Source: Actinomycetes bacterium
Lineage (GTDB): Bacteria; Actinomycetota; Actinomycetes; Actinomycetales; Dermatophilaceae
Length of the DNA: 21,403 nt
Reading direction: 5' to 3'
Assembly: GCA_023389095.1 (NCBI GenBank)
Contig: JAEWFB010000554.1
Span: 1 to 21,403, forward strand
Position numbers and translations under genes: made by a program. Positions within the stretch are counted from its first letter, which is position 1. Each line of letters begins with the position of its first letter. The notes beneath the pieces are model-generated. The model was not told the origin of the DNA, did no database searches, and was given only the letters and a program-made list of their open reading frames with translations. Shown here one piece after another: positions 14,590-21,403 of this stretch.

Positions 14590-16020
14590 GTTGAGTCCAT
14601 AGCGTTGGTGTACGACGACACCGGTGGCTAGTTCCTGCTGGATGTAGGTGCGGCCACCGCGTGATCCTTTCGAGTGAACCTCTCACAGCACCCTCGAATG
14701 GAGCATCGCGATGACCGCGAACCCCAGTATCGACCCTGCCGTGTTCTTGCACGAGCAGCTGGCGCAGGCCAGCCCCGACCTGATGCGGGATCTGCTCGGC
14801 ACGTTCATCAACGCGCTGCTGAGCGCGCAGGCCGACAGCGTCTGTGGCGCCGAGTACGGGACCCGCTCGGCGGATCGCACGAACAGCAGGAACGGTTACC
14901 GGCACCGTGACCTGGACACCCGCGCCGGCACGATCGACGTCGCCGTGCCGAAGCTGCGCGAGGGGTCCTTCTTCCCGGACTGGCTGCTGCAGCGGCACCG
15001 GCGCGCCGAGGCGGCGCTGACCACGGTCGTGGCGACCTGCTACCTGCTCGGGGTGTCCACGCGGCGGATGGACAAGCTCGTCCGCACGCTTGGCATCACC
15101 GGGCTGTCCAAGTCGCAGGTGTCGGTGATGGCCAAGGATCTCGACGAGCAGGTCGCCGCGTTCCGCACCCGCCCCCTGCACGAGGGTCCGTATACGTTCG
15201 TGGCGGCCGACGCGTTGACGATGAAGGTCCGCGAGGCCGGTCGCGTGGTGAAGGTCGCAGTCATGGTCGCCACCGGTGTCAACGCCGATGGCTACCGCGA
15301 GGTCCTCGGGATCCACACCACCACAACCGAATCCAGCGCCGGCTGGCTGTCCTTCTTCCGGGACCTGACGGCCCGCGGCCTCACCGATGTCGCCCTGGTG
15401 ACCTCTGATGCGCACGCCGGGCTCGTGGAGGCGATCGGGGCCACGTTGCCGAACGCCTGCTGGCAGCGGTGCCGCACTCACTACGCCGCGAATCTCATGT
15501 CCGTCACCCCGAAGTCGCAGTGGGGCTGGGTCAAGGCGCTGCTGCACTCGGTGTACGACCAGCCCGACGCGCAGGCCGTCAACGCCCAGTTCGACCGCGT
15601 CCTGGAAGGCCTGTACGAGAAGCTCCCGACCGTCGCGGAGCACCTCGAGCTGGCCCGCGCGGACATCCTCGCCTTCACGCTCTTCCCGAAAGAGATCTGG
15701 CGCCAGATCTGGTCGAACAACCCGAACGAGCGCCTCAACCGAGAGATCCGCCGCCGCACCGACGTCGTCGGCATCTTCCCCAACCGGGAAGCGATCATCC
15801 GCCTCGTCGGGGCGGTCCTGGCCGAGCAGCACGACGAGTGGGCCGAACAGCGCCGCTACCTCGGCCTCGAAGCACTCAAGAACGCCCGCGCCGTCCTGAG
15901 CGGGCGCACCACCGACACCAACCTCCAGGAGGCGCCGAACGACCTGATCGCCGACGCGATCACCGCCTAACCACCCAACCTCGACGGATCACCGTCGTAC
16001 ACCACCCATACGGACTTGAC
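14590..16020 (+). mobile_element. IS256-family insertion sequence
   Basis: The element is about 1.43 kb, typical for the family. Its ends are imperfect inverted repeats, beginning GTTGAGTCCATAG on the left (14590) and GTCAAGTCCGTAT on the right when read inward from 16020. About 21 of 28 positions match, and both arms share TGGTGTACGACG. A single transposase gene fills the interior. No 8-9 bp target duplication is visible at these boundaries, so the insertion may be old or one end may have rearranged. The exact terminal base is uncertain by a few nt. Confidence 0.8.
14711..15970 (+). CDS. IS256-family transposase
   Basis: The 419-aa transposase appears full-length. The DDE catalytic residues fit D167 (FVAADALTMKVRE), D233 (VTSDAHAGLVEAI) and E340 (NNPNERLNREIRRRT). 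The family C-x2-H pair is C254/H257 (WQRCRTHYAAN). The N-terminal NSRNGYRHR and the helical LGVSTRRMDKLVRTLG region for DNA binding are also present. It cuts and pastes the surrounding element through the inverted repeats at 14590 and 16020. No frameshift or internal stop is seen, so the enzyme may still be active. The long open frame on the opposite strand is a codon-bias shadow. Only weak Shine-Dalgarno sequence precedes the ATG, consistent with low IS expression. Confidence 0.95.
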   Translation: MTANPSIDPAVFLHEQLAQASPDLMRDLLGTFINALLSAQADSVCGAEYGTRSADRTNSRNGYRHRDLDTRAGTIDVAVPKLREGSFFPDWLLQRHRRAEAALTTVVATCYLLGVSTRRMDKLVRTLGITGLSKSQVSVMAKDLDEQVAAFRTRPLHEGPYTFVAADALTMKVREAGRVVKVAVMVATGVNADGYREVLGIHTTTTESSAGWLSFFRDLTARGLTDVALVTSDAHAGLVEAIGATLPNACWQRCRTHYAANLMSVTPKSQWGWVKALLHSVYDQPDAQAVNAQFDRVLEGLYEKLPTVAEHLELARADILAFTLFPKEIWRQIWSNNPNERLNREIRRRTDVVGIFPNREAIIRLVGAVLAEQHDEWAEQRRYLGLEALKNARAVLSGRTTDTNLQEAPNDLIADAITA

Positions 16021-16405
16021 CGCGGGAGCGATCGATTGGCTCGATGCGTCCTCCGCTGGAGGAACCCCCCGCGTCCATCTGCGGCCAGGCTCGCTGTGGG
16101 TCGACATAGTCGCTGAGCGTGCGACATTCGGTGCCGCCGCGCTGGGCCTCATGGGGGCGATCCTGAAGGGTGGGCCCGCGCTCGCGGCTCTACCGGGGCG
16201 AACGAAGGCCGCCTGGTTCAATGCTCAGGACGAAGCGAACCTTGCCAAAGAAAAGGCGCTTACCTCGGCCGCTCGCTTGCGGAATCGCCTTGAGATCGAT
16301 CGTGTCGAAGCCCCTGACGTGATGGATGTGAGATCTCTGGCGACCACAGCGCGAATTGAAGCGATTGCGCCGCAACACCATTCGGCGCCGAACGAAGCGG
16401 TCTGA
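16016..16405 (+). pseudogene. Open frame truncated by IS256 end, hypothetical
   Basis: A 129-codon open frame begins at a TTG inside the right inverted repeat of the IS and ends at 16405. Its content looks coding: RVHLRPGSLWVDIVAERATFGAAALGLMGAI near the start and a helical Ala/Glu/Lys-rich middle with AKEKALTSAARLRNRLEIDR. No natural start or Shine-Dalgarno precedes it. The simplest reading is the 3' part of a gene whose beginning was removed or displaced by the IS; a new product starting in the IS end is possible. No family was recognised, and a matching 5' part was not found to the left of the IS. Confidence 0.42.
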
Positions 16406-16580
16406 CAAGCGCTCTGTGAGTGAATCTCCTGGGCGGCGGCTCTGAACCATGAAGTTGGGCAGGTCGACTCCTCTCCTGACCCAGGACGCCCCTGGGGGTA
16501 CCCACATTGCGTAGTAGTGACGCGCGCTACGGGTCGCGGATTGGCTAGAGCGTGTGCTCCAGCGACAGGCAGAGGAGGGC

Positions 16581-16612
16581 TGCATGCGGTGCGCCCGAAG
16601 CGCACCGATGCA
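16581..16612. other. Strong hairpin with bulged G
   Basis: The left arm TGCATGCGGTGCGC (16581-16594) and the right arm GCGCACCGATGCA (16600-16612) pair along 13 bp with a single bulged G. The loop is CCGAA. It lies about 175 nt after the truncated frame and 46 nt from the next hairpin. It could be a terminator in either direction or part of a structured RNA. Confidence 0.55.
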
Positions 16613-16657
16613 GGCCGCTATGGGTCCCCGCAGGCACGCGACGGGCCGGTGCTCGCC

Positions 16658-16693
16658 ACTCTGACGAGCCTTCGACAGCGGGCTCGTCAGAGT
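16658..16693 (-). terminator. Intrinsic terminator-like hairpin
   Basis: A perfect 13-bp stem, ACTCTGACGAGCC (16658-16670) with GGCTCGTCAGAGT (16681-16693), encloses a 10-nt loop. On the minus strand it begins 7 nt after the stop of the 115-aa gene, an ideal place for a terminator. No U-run follows, as is common for actinobacterial terminators. Confidence 0.7.
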
Positions 16694-16699
16694 CTGGGC

Positions 16700-17047
16700 C
16701 TACGAACCCGTCTCGCCGCTCCGCCGTCTCACGCCTTTAGCGATTGGCCGGGGAGGCCGCCATTCCAGGCCGCTGCCCCGCCAATAGCGGTCGAGGTTCG
16801 CTTCGACCTCGGACTTGAGTTCGTCTAGTTGCGCATAAGCCGCCTGCTCGGTCTTGGTCAGACCAGGACCCTTCATTTGCTGCTTGAAGCCATCGAGCTT
16901 CTCCTCAATGCAGCCCAGCGCGATGCCTGCGGCGCTAGAGAACCCGCGCAAGTGCATCGCGTCTTCGTGCTCTTTCCTCGCCTGTCGCGCAGACTCATTC
17001 AGTGCCTCCTGGACGAATTGGCCGGCGTTGCGGATGTGCTCTTTCAC
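16700..17047 (-). CDS. Hypothetical short helical protein
   Basis: The 115-aa product is highly charged and helical, with no membrane segment. Positions about 1-30 read KEHIRNAGQFVQEALNESAR, followed by a helix containing ALGCIEEKLDGFKQQMKGPG and then TEQAAYAQLDELKSEVEANLDRY. The ending is Arg/Pro-rich (RPPRPIAKGVRRRSGETG). It resembles small coiled-coil-like proteins but no family was recognised. I chose the GTG at 17047 because AGAGG sits 5 nt upstream; a GTG at 17053 is the alternative. The perfect hairpin at 16658-16693 right after the stop supports a real transcription unit. Confidence 0.68.
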   Translation of the reverse strand: MKEHIRNAGQFVQEALNESARQARKEHEDAMHLRGFSSAAGIALGCIEEKLDGFKQQMKGPGLTKTEQAAYAQLDELKSEVEANLDRYWRGSGLEWRPPRPIAKGVRRRSGETGS

Positions 17048-17192
17048 TTGCACCTCTTCTGTTGCCCGATCTGGCTAACTGGATACACAGATTAGGTCGC
17101 TCTATCCCTCGGTGCTCCTAAGCGGCGGATTAACGGCCCTCCCGGGGGTGGCCCACCGAGATCGCCTGAGGATGAGCCTCCGTTTGATCACC

Positions 17193-17684
17193 TTAGCGAC
17201 GGGGACGGGGCCACTCAGTCGTGCACGACGCTCCTTGAGCGTCGGTGAAGGTTACGGTTGCTGTCGTCGCGTGGAGGCTGCCCTCAGCTTCGTCGAAACG
17301 CATCCGCAGGGTCCGGCTCCAAGACCGTTGACCTGAGCCAGCAAGAACCGGATGAACCAAGGTGAGGTGATGGGTGGGCGCATCAATCTGGGTTCCTCGC
17401 ACTCGCCGAACCTCGACAGGAAAGTTGACACGCACTGCGATCGAGCTGATCGGAAATCGGCCGGGGTTGTCGACGAAGAAGTCATAGCGCCAGTCCGCGC
17501 ACCCGTCAGGATCTATGTCACTGCGCCTTGGCCTTCCCACAGGGTGCCAAGAGGCGCAGACGCCTTCGGTTTCCAGCCGGCGTTGCTCGACCTTTGCGAC
17601 GACGCCCTGCCGTAGTTGCCAGGCCGTCGCCAAGAGCCCGATCCCGGCGAAGGCCGCCGATGCGGTTGCTGGCCAGTCCGTCAT
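17193..17684 (-). CDS. Hypothetical membrane-anchored protein
   Basis: The 163-aa product begins MTDWPATASAAFAGIGLLATAWQLRQG, one N-terminal hydrophobic helix (about 8-24), so the rest is probably held at the membrane. A soluble domain follows. It has a short Cys-containing stretch (VCASWHPVG), an Asp/Trp-rich section (GCADWRYDFFVDNPGRFPISSIAVRVNFP, about 62-90) that looks beta-rich, and later strands (HLTLVHPVLAGSG, ATTATVTFTD). The ATG at 17684 has GGGGG 8 nt upstream. The family was not recognised. It is one of four minus-strand genes in a row, but the gaps (145-245 nt) make a single operon uncertain. Confidence 0.72.
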   Translation of the reverse strand: MTDWPATASAAFAGIGLLATAWQLRQGVVAKVEQRRLETEGVCASWHPVGRPRRSDIDPDGCADWRYDFFVDNPGRFPISSIAVRVNFPVEVRRVRGTQIDAPTHHLTLVHPVLAGSGQRSWSRTLRMRFDEAEGSLHATTATVTFTDAQGASCTTEWPRPRR

Positions 17685-17853
17685 CACTACCCCCTGACAG
17701 TCGGTCTTGTGACCATAGCGGCGCACGAGCTGGTGGTCGCGATTAGGCACATGCGAATCGCGCGGCGGCTGGCGGCGGTTGTACGCAAGGCTCCGAGTGA
17801 CCAAAATCGGCGGCATGAATCGGGGTGCTTGAGCTGAAGGGCCGCCGTCGCAT

Positions 17854-17869
17854 GAGGGGCGAGCCCCTC
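17854..17869 (-). terminator. Possible terminator hairpin
   Basis: GAGGGG and CCCCTC pair across a CGAG tetraloop (17854-17869). On the minus strand this is about 60 nt after the stop of the 54-aa zinc-ribbon gene. The stem is short but entirely GC-rich, and there is no U-run. It is a plausible terminator, at low confidence. Confidence 0.4.
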
Positions 17870-17928
17870 GTGTTCAACGTCCGAACTTGCGGAGCGTTCG
17901 GTCGAGGCGTCCATAGCCTTCTGGGGCG

Positions 17929-18093
17929 TCAGGGAAAGTACGTGAATATCGCAAAGCACAGGGCGCACTGGAACACCTCACGGTCACCCACGAGCTCTCG
18001 GTCCTCGACCTGAGCATGCCAGTCATGGTTCTCACAGTGGGGACACTCCATGAGGCAGTACAGGTGTCCAGACTCATCCCTCAGCTTCGCCAT
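17929..18093 (-). CDS. 54-aa zinc-ribbon protein
   Basis: This gene is short and was read directly from the minus strand. Residues 17-20 are CPHC and 43-46 are CALC, separated by 22 residues; this is the spacing of a zinc ribbon. The intervening part holds HDWHAQVEDRELVGDREVFQ. The N-terminus (MAKLRDESGHLYCLM) has an extra Cys, and the protein ends ...CFAIFTYFP. AGGGTG about 6 nt before the ATG is a fair Shine-Dalgarno. The gene starts 53 nt after the stop of the 453-aa HEPN-like gene on the same strand with no visible terminator, so the two may be co-transcribed. Possible roles are nucleic-acid binding or a protein adaptor; this is not established. Confidence 0.72.
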   Translation of the reverse strand: MAKLRDESGHLYCLMECPHCENHDWHAQVEDRELVGDREVFQCALCFAIFTYFP

Positions 18094-18146
18094 GACGGCA
18101 CCCTAGGGCCAACGAACGCCCGCCCGAACTGTGTTGCCATTTCAAG

Positions 18147-19508
18147 TCAAGAGCGCTCGTCGGCACCCGACGCACCGATCTGACCCCTCCAAACCGCGCG
18201 CAGGGGAGCCAAGAAGTTGCTCATGCCCTCCCAAGGTTCCATCCCGTGGATTGTTACCGCACCGTAGAACGTCCGATCGAATCGGATGATGATCCCTTTA
18301 CCTCTGCCATCGACAGTCTCACCGTATACCCCCAGCGCTTCCTCAGGCTTCACCGAATGGTCGTAGCCAACCAAGAGACCGTCGGAATCCTTCAACGCAC
18401 GGTGTATCCACATCTCCCCCATTTCCACCACCCCGTCGGCCCCGACCCTCGCAGCAATCTCAGCCACCTGCTGCGCCAAGACGTACTTATCTGCCTTATC
18501 GCGGGCCATCAAGATTTCGGTGTGCACGACGCGCGATTCCCGGAAGAAGAACATGAACCAACCGTGTTGTTGGCCGCTTTTCAGGATCGCAAGGGCGTTG
18601 CGCGCGTAGGGCTCCACGAAGTCCAGGGCGTCTCGTCCGGCCACAGGGGCGAAACTGGCACCGTGCGGCCCATACATTTCTACCGCCTTGTCGACCACTT
18701 CCGGATCGAATTCGGCTGGCCAAGACTTACCACCGATGTCTTCCTTCCCATCGTATAGGCCTACTCGCGTCGAACGGCTCGCACGAGTGGTCACCATGCA
18801 TCCGGGCCGAAGAGCTCGAGGATATGGATCCCCTTCCAGCCCTGCAGTTGCAGGGTCTAGGTCCTCAGCAGGTGGGGTCCGCGAGAATTGAACGTCCGCA
18901 TCGAGCACGACGCAACTGAGGAATGAGAACACATAGGCAAGCGCGTTGAGAATCTCAACATCGGGCAACTCACTATCGATCCACTGACGCTCGATGTTGA
19001 GGAAAGCGAACTGGCGGTGCTCCTCTGGGATATGGCGCTCAAGCGCCATTTCGCGTATTTCGTCGACTGAGGCCAGAACGCTTGGATGGAGCTCGGTTGG
19101 AACGGACGGATCTGCCAAATCTCGGGCAACGGCGCTAGCGACATCGAAGTAATCCATCGTGACCAAGGCCCTCACAGAGCTCTCTGTGGCCAAGTCGCCC
19201 TCTTTGACGACGATGTTGCGCGCTCGAAGCGACCACTTCATGATCTTCGAGCGCCCCATGGCGGTGCGCCAATCCGCATACCACTCGGCGAATCCATCCG
19301 TGTGTGCCATCTCCTTTTGGAGTGCGAAGGTCACATTGCGCAACGCCTGAATGCAGGCGTTGAGGTCGGCACGAAACTGCACCGGATCTTGATATCCATC
19401 AAGGCACCTATGCCAAAACAGGTGCGCCTCCCCCAGACGCCGGTGCGCAGTTGGCGACGGGCATGGGCCGTCAGCGACGCATCCCAACAGATGTTCATCC
19501 AGGGTCAT
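18147..19508 (-). CDS. Large HEPN-like hypothetical protein
   Basis: The 453-aa product has an N-terminal helical region (about 25-110) that matches a widespread hypothetical family. Landmarks are RLGEAHLFWHRCLDGY, FRADLNACIQALRNVTFALQKE and WSLRARNIVVKEGDLATES. The RNIVVKEGD piece is shaped like the HEPN Rx4H motif with Lys (about 102) in place of His. The C-terminal 250 residues are an unknown alpha-beta domain (SFLSCVVLDADVQFS, RVVHTEILMARDKADKYVLAQQVAEIA, KGIIIRFDRTFYGAVTIHG). AGGA upstream of the ATG at 19508 supports the start. Base composition is visibly lower in GC than in the 5-10 kb region. It lies divergent from the DUF4145 gene, with the small zinc-ribbon gene downstream. Confidence 0.82.
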   Translation of the reverse strand: MTLDEHLLGCVADGPCPSPTAHRRLGEAHLFWHRCLDGYQDPVQFRADLNACIQALRNVTFALQKEMAHTDGFAEWYADWRTAMGRSKIMKWSLRARNIVVKEGDLATESSVRALVTMDYFDVASAVARDLADPSVPTELHPSVLASVDEIREMALERHIPEEHRQFAFLNIERQWIDSELPDVEILNALAYVFSFLSCVVLDADVQFSRTPPAEDLDPATAGLEGDPYPRALRPGCMVTTRASRSTRVGLYDGKEDIGGKSWPAEFDPEVVDKAVEMYGPHGASFAPVAGRDALDFVEPYARNALAILKSGQQHGWFMFFFRESRVVHTEILMARDKADKYVLAQQVAEIAARVGADGVVEMGEMWIHRALKDSDGLLVGYDHSVKPEEALGVYGETVDGRGKGIIIRFDRTFYGAVTIHGMEPWEGMSNFLAPLRAVWRGQIGASGADERS

Positions 19509-19757
19509 GCGGGAATCCTGCCGCAAGCGATGAGGGTGTGTTGGGAAGAAGCGGGTTGCCCGGCCTCCGTGCCGCGGGCCACGAGAATGTTCAGGCCACG
19601 AACGGCACGTCGGGCAGGGCGGAACAGCACCGGAGCCCGCCACCCAGGCCGAGGCCGAGGCCGCCCTGTTCCTCGCGATGACCCTTGTGCAGTGGTTTCA
19701 GCGCGGCCTCGCAGTCAAACGAGACGCCTAAACGCCCAATCTTCGGAGAGGAACGTT

Positions 19758-20462
19758 ATGCCAGCATCCGACCCGTGGACAGGCGATCCAGTGGCGCCAC
19801 TGCCAGTCATCTGTCCAGCCTGCGACAAGCCGGTGGCTCTAGCCGTCCATGACGTCTGGCAGGAGTTCAACGACCCAAGCGACGGCCCCCCAAGACAGTG
19901 GACTTCCGGCAACTGCGGCACCTGCCGAACACCTATGGTGTTCGTTCAGGAGGATTACGGCGACGGTTGGGACGAACGGTGGCGCACTTTCCCACCCCAG
20001 GACCGGCAGATGAGCACCCGGGTCCCCAACGCGATCCGGCTCGACCACATCGAGGCGCGAGCGTGCCTCCGAGCCAAGTGCTACCGAGCCACGCTGCTCA
20101 TGGCCCGGCGCATCCTGGAAGGCATCACTCTCGACCACCGAAAGACAAAGGGCACGCTTGCCAAGCGGCTACAGGAGATGCGCGACGAGGGTGTCATTGA
20201 CGGCAGGCTCTATGAGTGGGCTGATGCACTCAGGCTGGTGGGAAATTCCGGCGCGCACGACATCACCGACGACGGCACTGTGTCGCGACAGGACGCCCAA
20301 GATGCAGTCGAACTCGTTGAGGCCCTCCTCGACTACCTGTACGAGTTCCAAGCGAAGTTCGCTCTGTTCCAAGCGCGCCGCGACTTCTCGCCCGTTCCAG
20401 CGCCACCCATCAGTGCTCGCGAGGGCGAGATCGTCGATATGGAGGACCCACCGACCGCCTGA
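19758..20462 (+). CDS. DUF4145-domain protein with N-terminal zinc ribbon
   Basis: The 234-aa product has an N-terminal zinc ribbon with CPAC at 19-22 and CGTC at 53-56. After a Trp/Pro/Asp-rich linker comes the DUF4145 domain (about 90-200). It includes HIEARACLRAKCYRATLLMARRILEGI, GTLAKRLQEMRDEGVIDGRL and WADALRLVGNSGAHD, where R159 and H167 echo the HEPN catalytic pair. Known DUF4145 proteins often sit in restriction-modification and other defence loci; their activity is not settled. The ATG at 19758 has GGAGAGG about 7 nt upstream. A long in-frame extension upstream reads as an antisense shadow of the divergent gene. It ends 61 nt from the convergent HEPN gene. Confidence 0.9.
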   Translation: MPASDPWTGDPVAPLPVICPACDKPVALAVHDVWQEFNDPSDGPPRQWTSGNCGTCRTPMVFVQEDYGDGWDERWRTFPPQDRQMSTRVPNAIRLDHIEARACLRAKCYRATLLMARRILEGITLDHRKTKGTLAKRLQEMRDEGVIDGRLYEWADALRLVGNSGAHDITDDGTVSRQDAQDAVELVEALLDYLYEFQAKFALFQARRDFSPVPAPPISAREGEIVDMEDPPTA

Positions 20463-20523
20463 GACCCGATGACTCGCAAGGCGTTCGAGGGAAGGGTGGA
20501 AGTGCTGAACCTCCACGGTGCCG

Positions 20524-21342
20524 TCAGCCGCCATCGCCTTGCCGCTGTCTCCGGTCGAGCAGCTCCTGCAGCCTCCTGTCCCCGTCCTGGACCCTGAACT
20601 CTCGTTCGCGAGCGAACTCGGCGAACATGTCCTTCGTCGACTCGATCCACTGCTCCACCGCCTCCGAGTGCGGCTGAGCGTCAATCAAGGTACGAGCGAT
20701 CAGCGTGGCGGCGTGGCTCATTGCCGCCGCGGCATGCTCCGCACCGTAAGTGATCAGCGCCTGATCGACGCCGAGTTTCAGCGCCGGGTGAAGGACTGCC
20801 TCGCGGAACTCGACCTTCGGATGAACGGCTCCGTTTCGTGCGTGGAAGATCTTCACGATCGACTCACGATCGATCGCGCTGGGTGAGTTGCCGCACGCGG
20901 CCAGCACCGTGTCGACCACCTTGTCCGCCGCCCAGGGGCGCTTCTTGGCCCAACGCTCCCGCGTCTCAGCGTTGACCACGCCGAGGTCATCCAGAGTATT
21001 GCTGAACGCCTCCATAGCGAACGCAGCCGCACTGATGGCCTGAACAGCTGCTTGGAACTCGGCGTGCATGGAGTCGTGGGGCGCCTCCGTCTCTCCCCTG
21101 CGGCGCGCCTCCAGCGAGGCTTTCCTGGCACCAGCTGTTGTCTTGACGTGCTGATGACAGATATCCAGCCAATGAATCCACATCGGGATGTGGGTCTCCA
21201 TCACGACGCTCGTCATGGACTCACCGTCGGAGTTGAGACCGATCGCCAGCCCGCCAGCGGGAATCCGAAGGCTCGACCACTTCACGAAGGTGATTCCGGG
21301 CAGAACGCCGAACTCGTACTCATCGTCCACCTCTGACGGCAT
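20524..21342 (-). CDS. HEPN-domain protein with Rx4H motif
   Basis: The 272-aa product is mostly helical. A first section of about 70 residues (FGVLPGITFVKWSSLRIPAGGLAIG) looks beta-rich. It is followed by an ISAAAFAMEAFSNTLDDLG helix (about 103-121) and IFHARNGAVHPKVEF, in which R169-N170 and H174 form the classic HEPN Rx4H pair. Later helices (AAAMSHAATLIARTLIDAQ) and a charged Glu/Arg C-terminus complete it. HEPN proteins with this motif are commonly metal-independent RNases in toxin-antitoxin, abortive-infection and CRISPR systems. The ATG at 21342 has AGAGGGGG about 5 nt upstream. No antitoxin-like partner gene is directly adjacent on the same strand inside the window. Confidence 0.83.
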   Translation of the reverse strand: MPSEVDDEYEFGVLPGITFVKWSSLRIPAGGLAIGLNSDGESMTSVVMETHIPMWIHWLDICHQHVKTTAGARKASLEARRRGETEAPHDSMHAEFQAAVQAISAAAFAMEAFSNTLDDLGVVNAETRERWAKKRPWAADKVVDTVLAACGNSPSAIDRESIVKIFHARNGAVHPKVEFREAVLHPALKLGVDQALITYGAEHAAAAMSHAATLIARTLIDAQPHSEAVEQWIESTKDMFAEFAREREFRVQDGDRRLQELLDRRQRQGDGG

Positions 21343-21403
21343 CCCGCCCCCTCTGCCTGCCCGACCTTGGTACCCGTGTCTGACCGTACGACACTGCGCG
21401 GAC

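Noticed and set aside
14486..15832. 448-codon minus-strand frame opposite the IS256 transposase
   Set aside because: It is a shadow of the high-GC third positions of the transposase gene and has no recognisable domain.
14580..16030. Target-site duplication around the IS element
   Set aside because: Flanks compared at several plausible end positions share at most TTGAC, which overlaps the inverted repeat itself and is too short.
19642..19731. Possible coding tail just before the DUF4145 gene (ends ...WFQRGLAVKRDA)
   Set aside because: The frame is closed by a stop at 19531 and has no ATG or GTG until 19678, leaving only 17 codons. It could be a gene remnant but is not supportable as a gene.

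Overview
The window looks like a chromosomal stretch from a high-G+C actinobacterium. The evidence is strongly GC-rich third codon positions in most genes, frequent GTG starts, several start codons with no Shine-Dalgarno (leaderless-type), and actinobacterial-style lipoproteins and small membrane proteins. The genus cannot be read from the sequence. No rRNA, tRNA or CRISPR array was seen.

Region 1 (1-5115): an apparent minus-strand operon encodes a small secreted protein, an ABC ATPase and an ABC-2-type permease that runs off the left edge. It is followed by a plus-strand SRPBCC protein with a membrane protein, an overlapping minus-strand lipoprotein/membrane-protein pair, and a small hypothetical gene.

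Region 2 (5231-9914) is the best-understood part. A minus-strand operon encodes an XRE-cupin regulator and a fusion of a B3/B4 (PheT-like) domain with an ABM-like ferredoxin-fold domain. It is controlled by a palindromic, helically phased site array that coincides with a leaderless promoter. A HAD hydrolase and a DeoR regulator are divergent across an operator-rich gap, and the DeoR gene overlaps an MFS transporter gene. This looks like a self-regulated import and dephosphorylation module of unknown substrate.

Region 3 (9915-14399) is accessory: short, unrelated, mostly hypothetical genes on both strands. A dispersed intergenic repeat of about 77-79 nt occurs three times in the window (4637, 10765, 12256), each time near a small orphan gene. 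Two more places carry only its first box.

Region 4 (14590-17053): an apparently intact IS256-family element with matching terminal inverted repeats, followed by an open frame that starts inside its right end (probably a beheaded gene). Two strong hairpins and a short helical protein gene follow.

Region 5 (17193-21342) is visibly less GC-rich and is the best candidate for something undescribed. Within 3.2 kb lie a 453-aa HEPN-like protein, a zinc-ribbon DUF4145-type protein and a 272-aa protein with a clear Rx4H HEPN motif. A 54-aa zinc-ribbon protein lies directly downstream of the first. Such HEPN/DUF4145 groupings are typical of defence or RNA-targeting islands, but here that role is inference.
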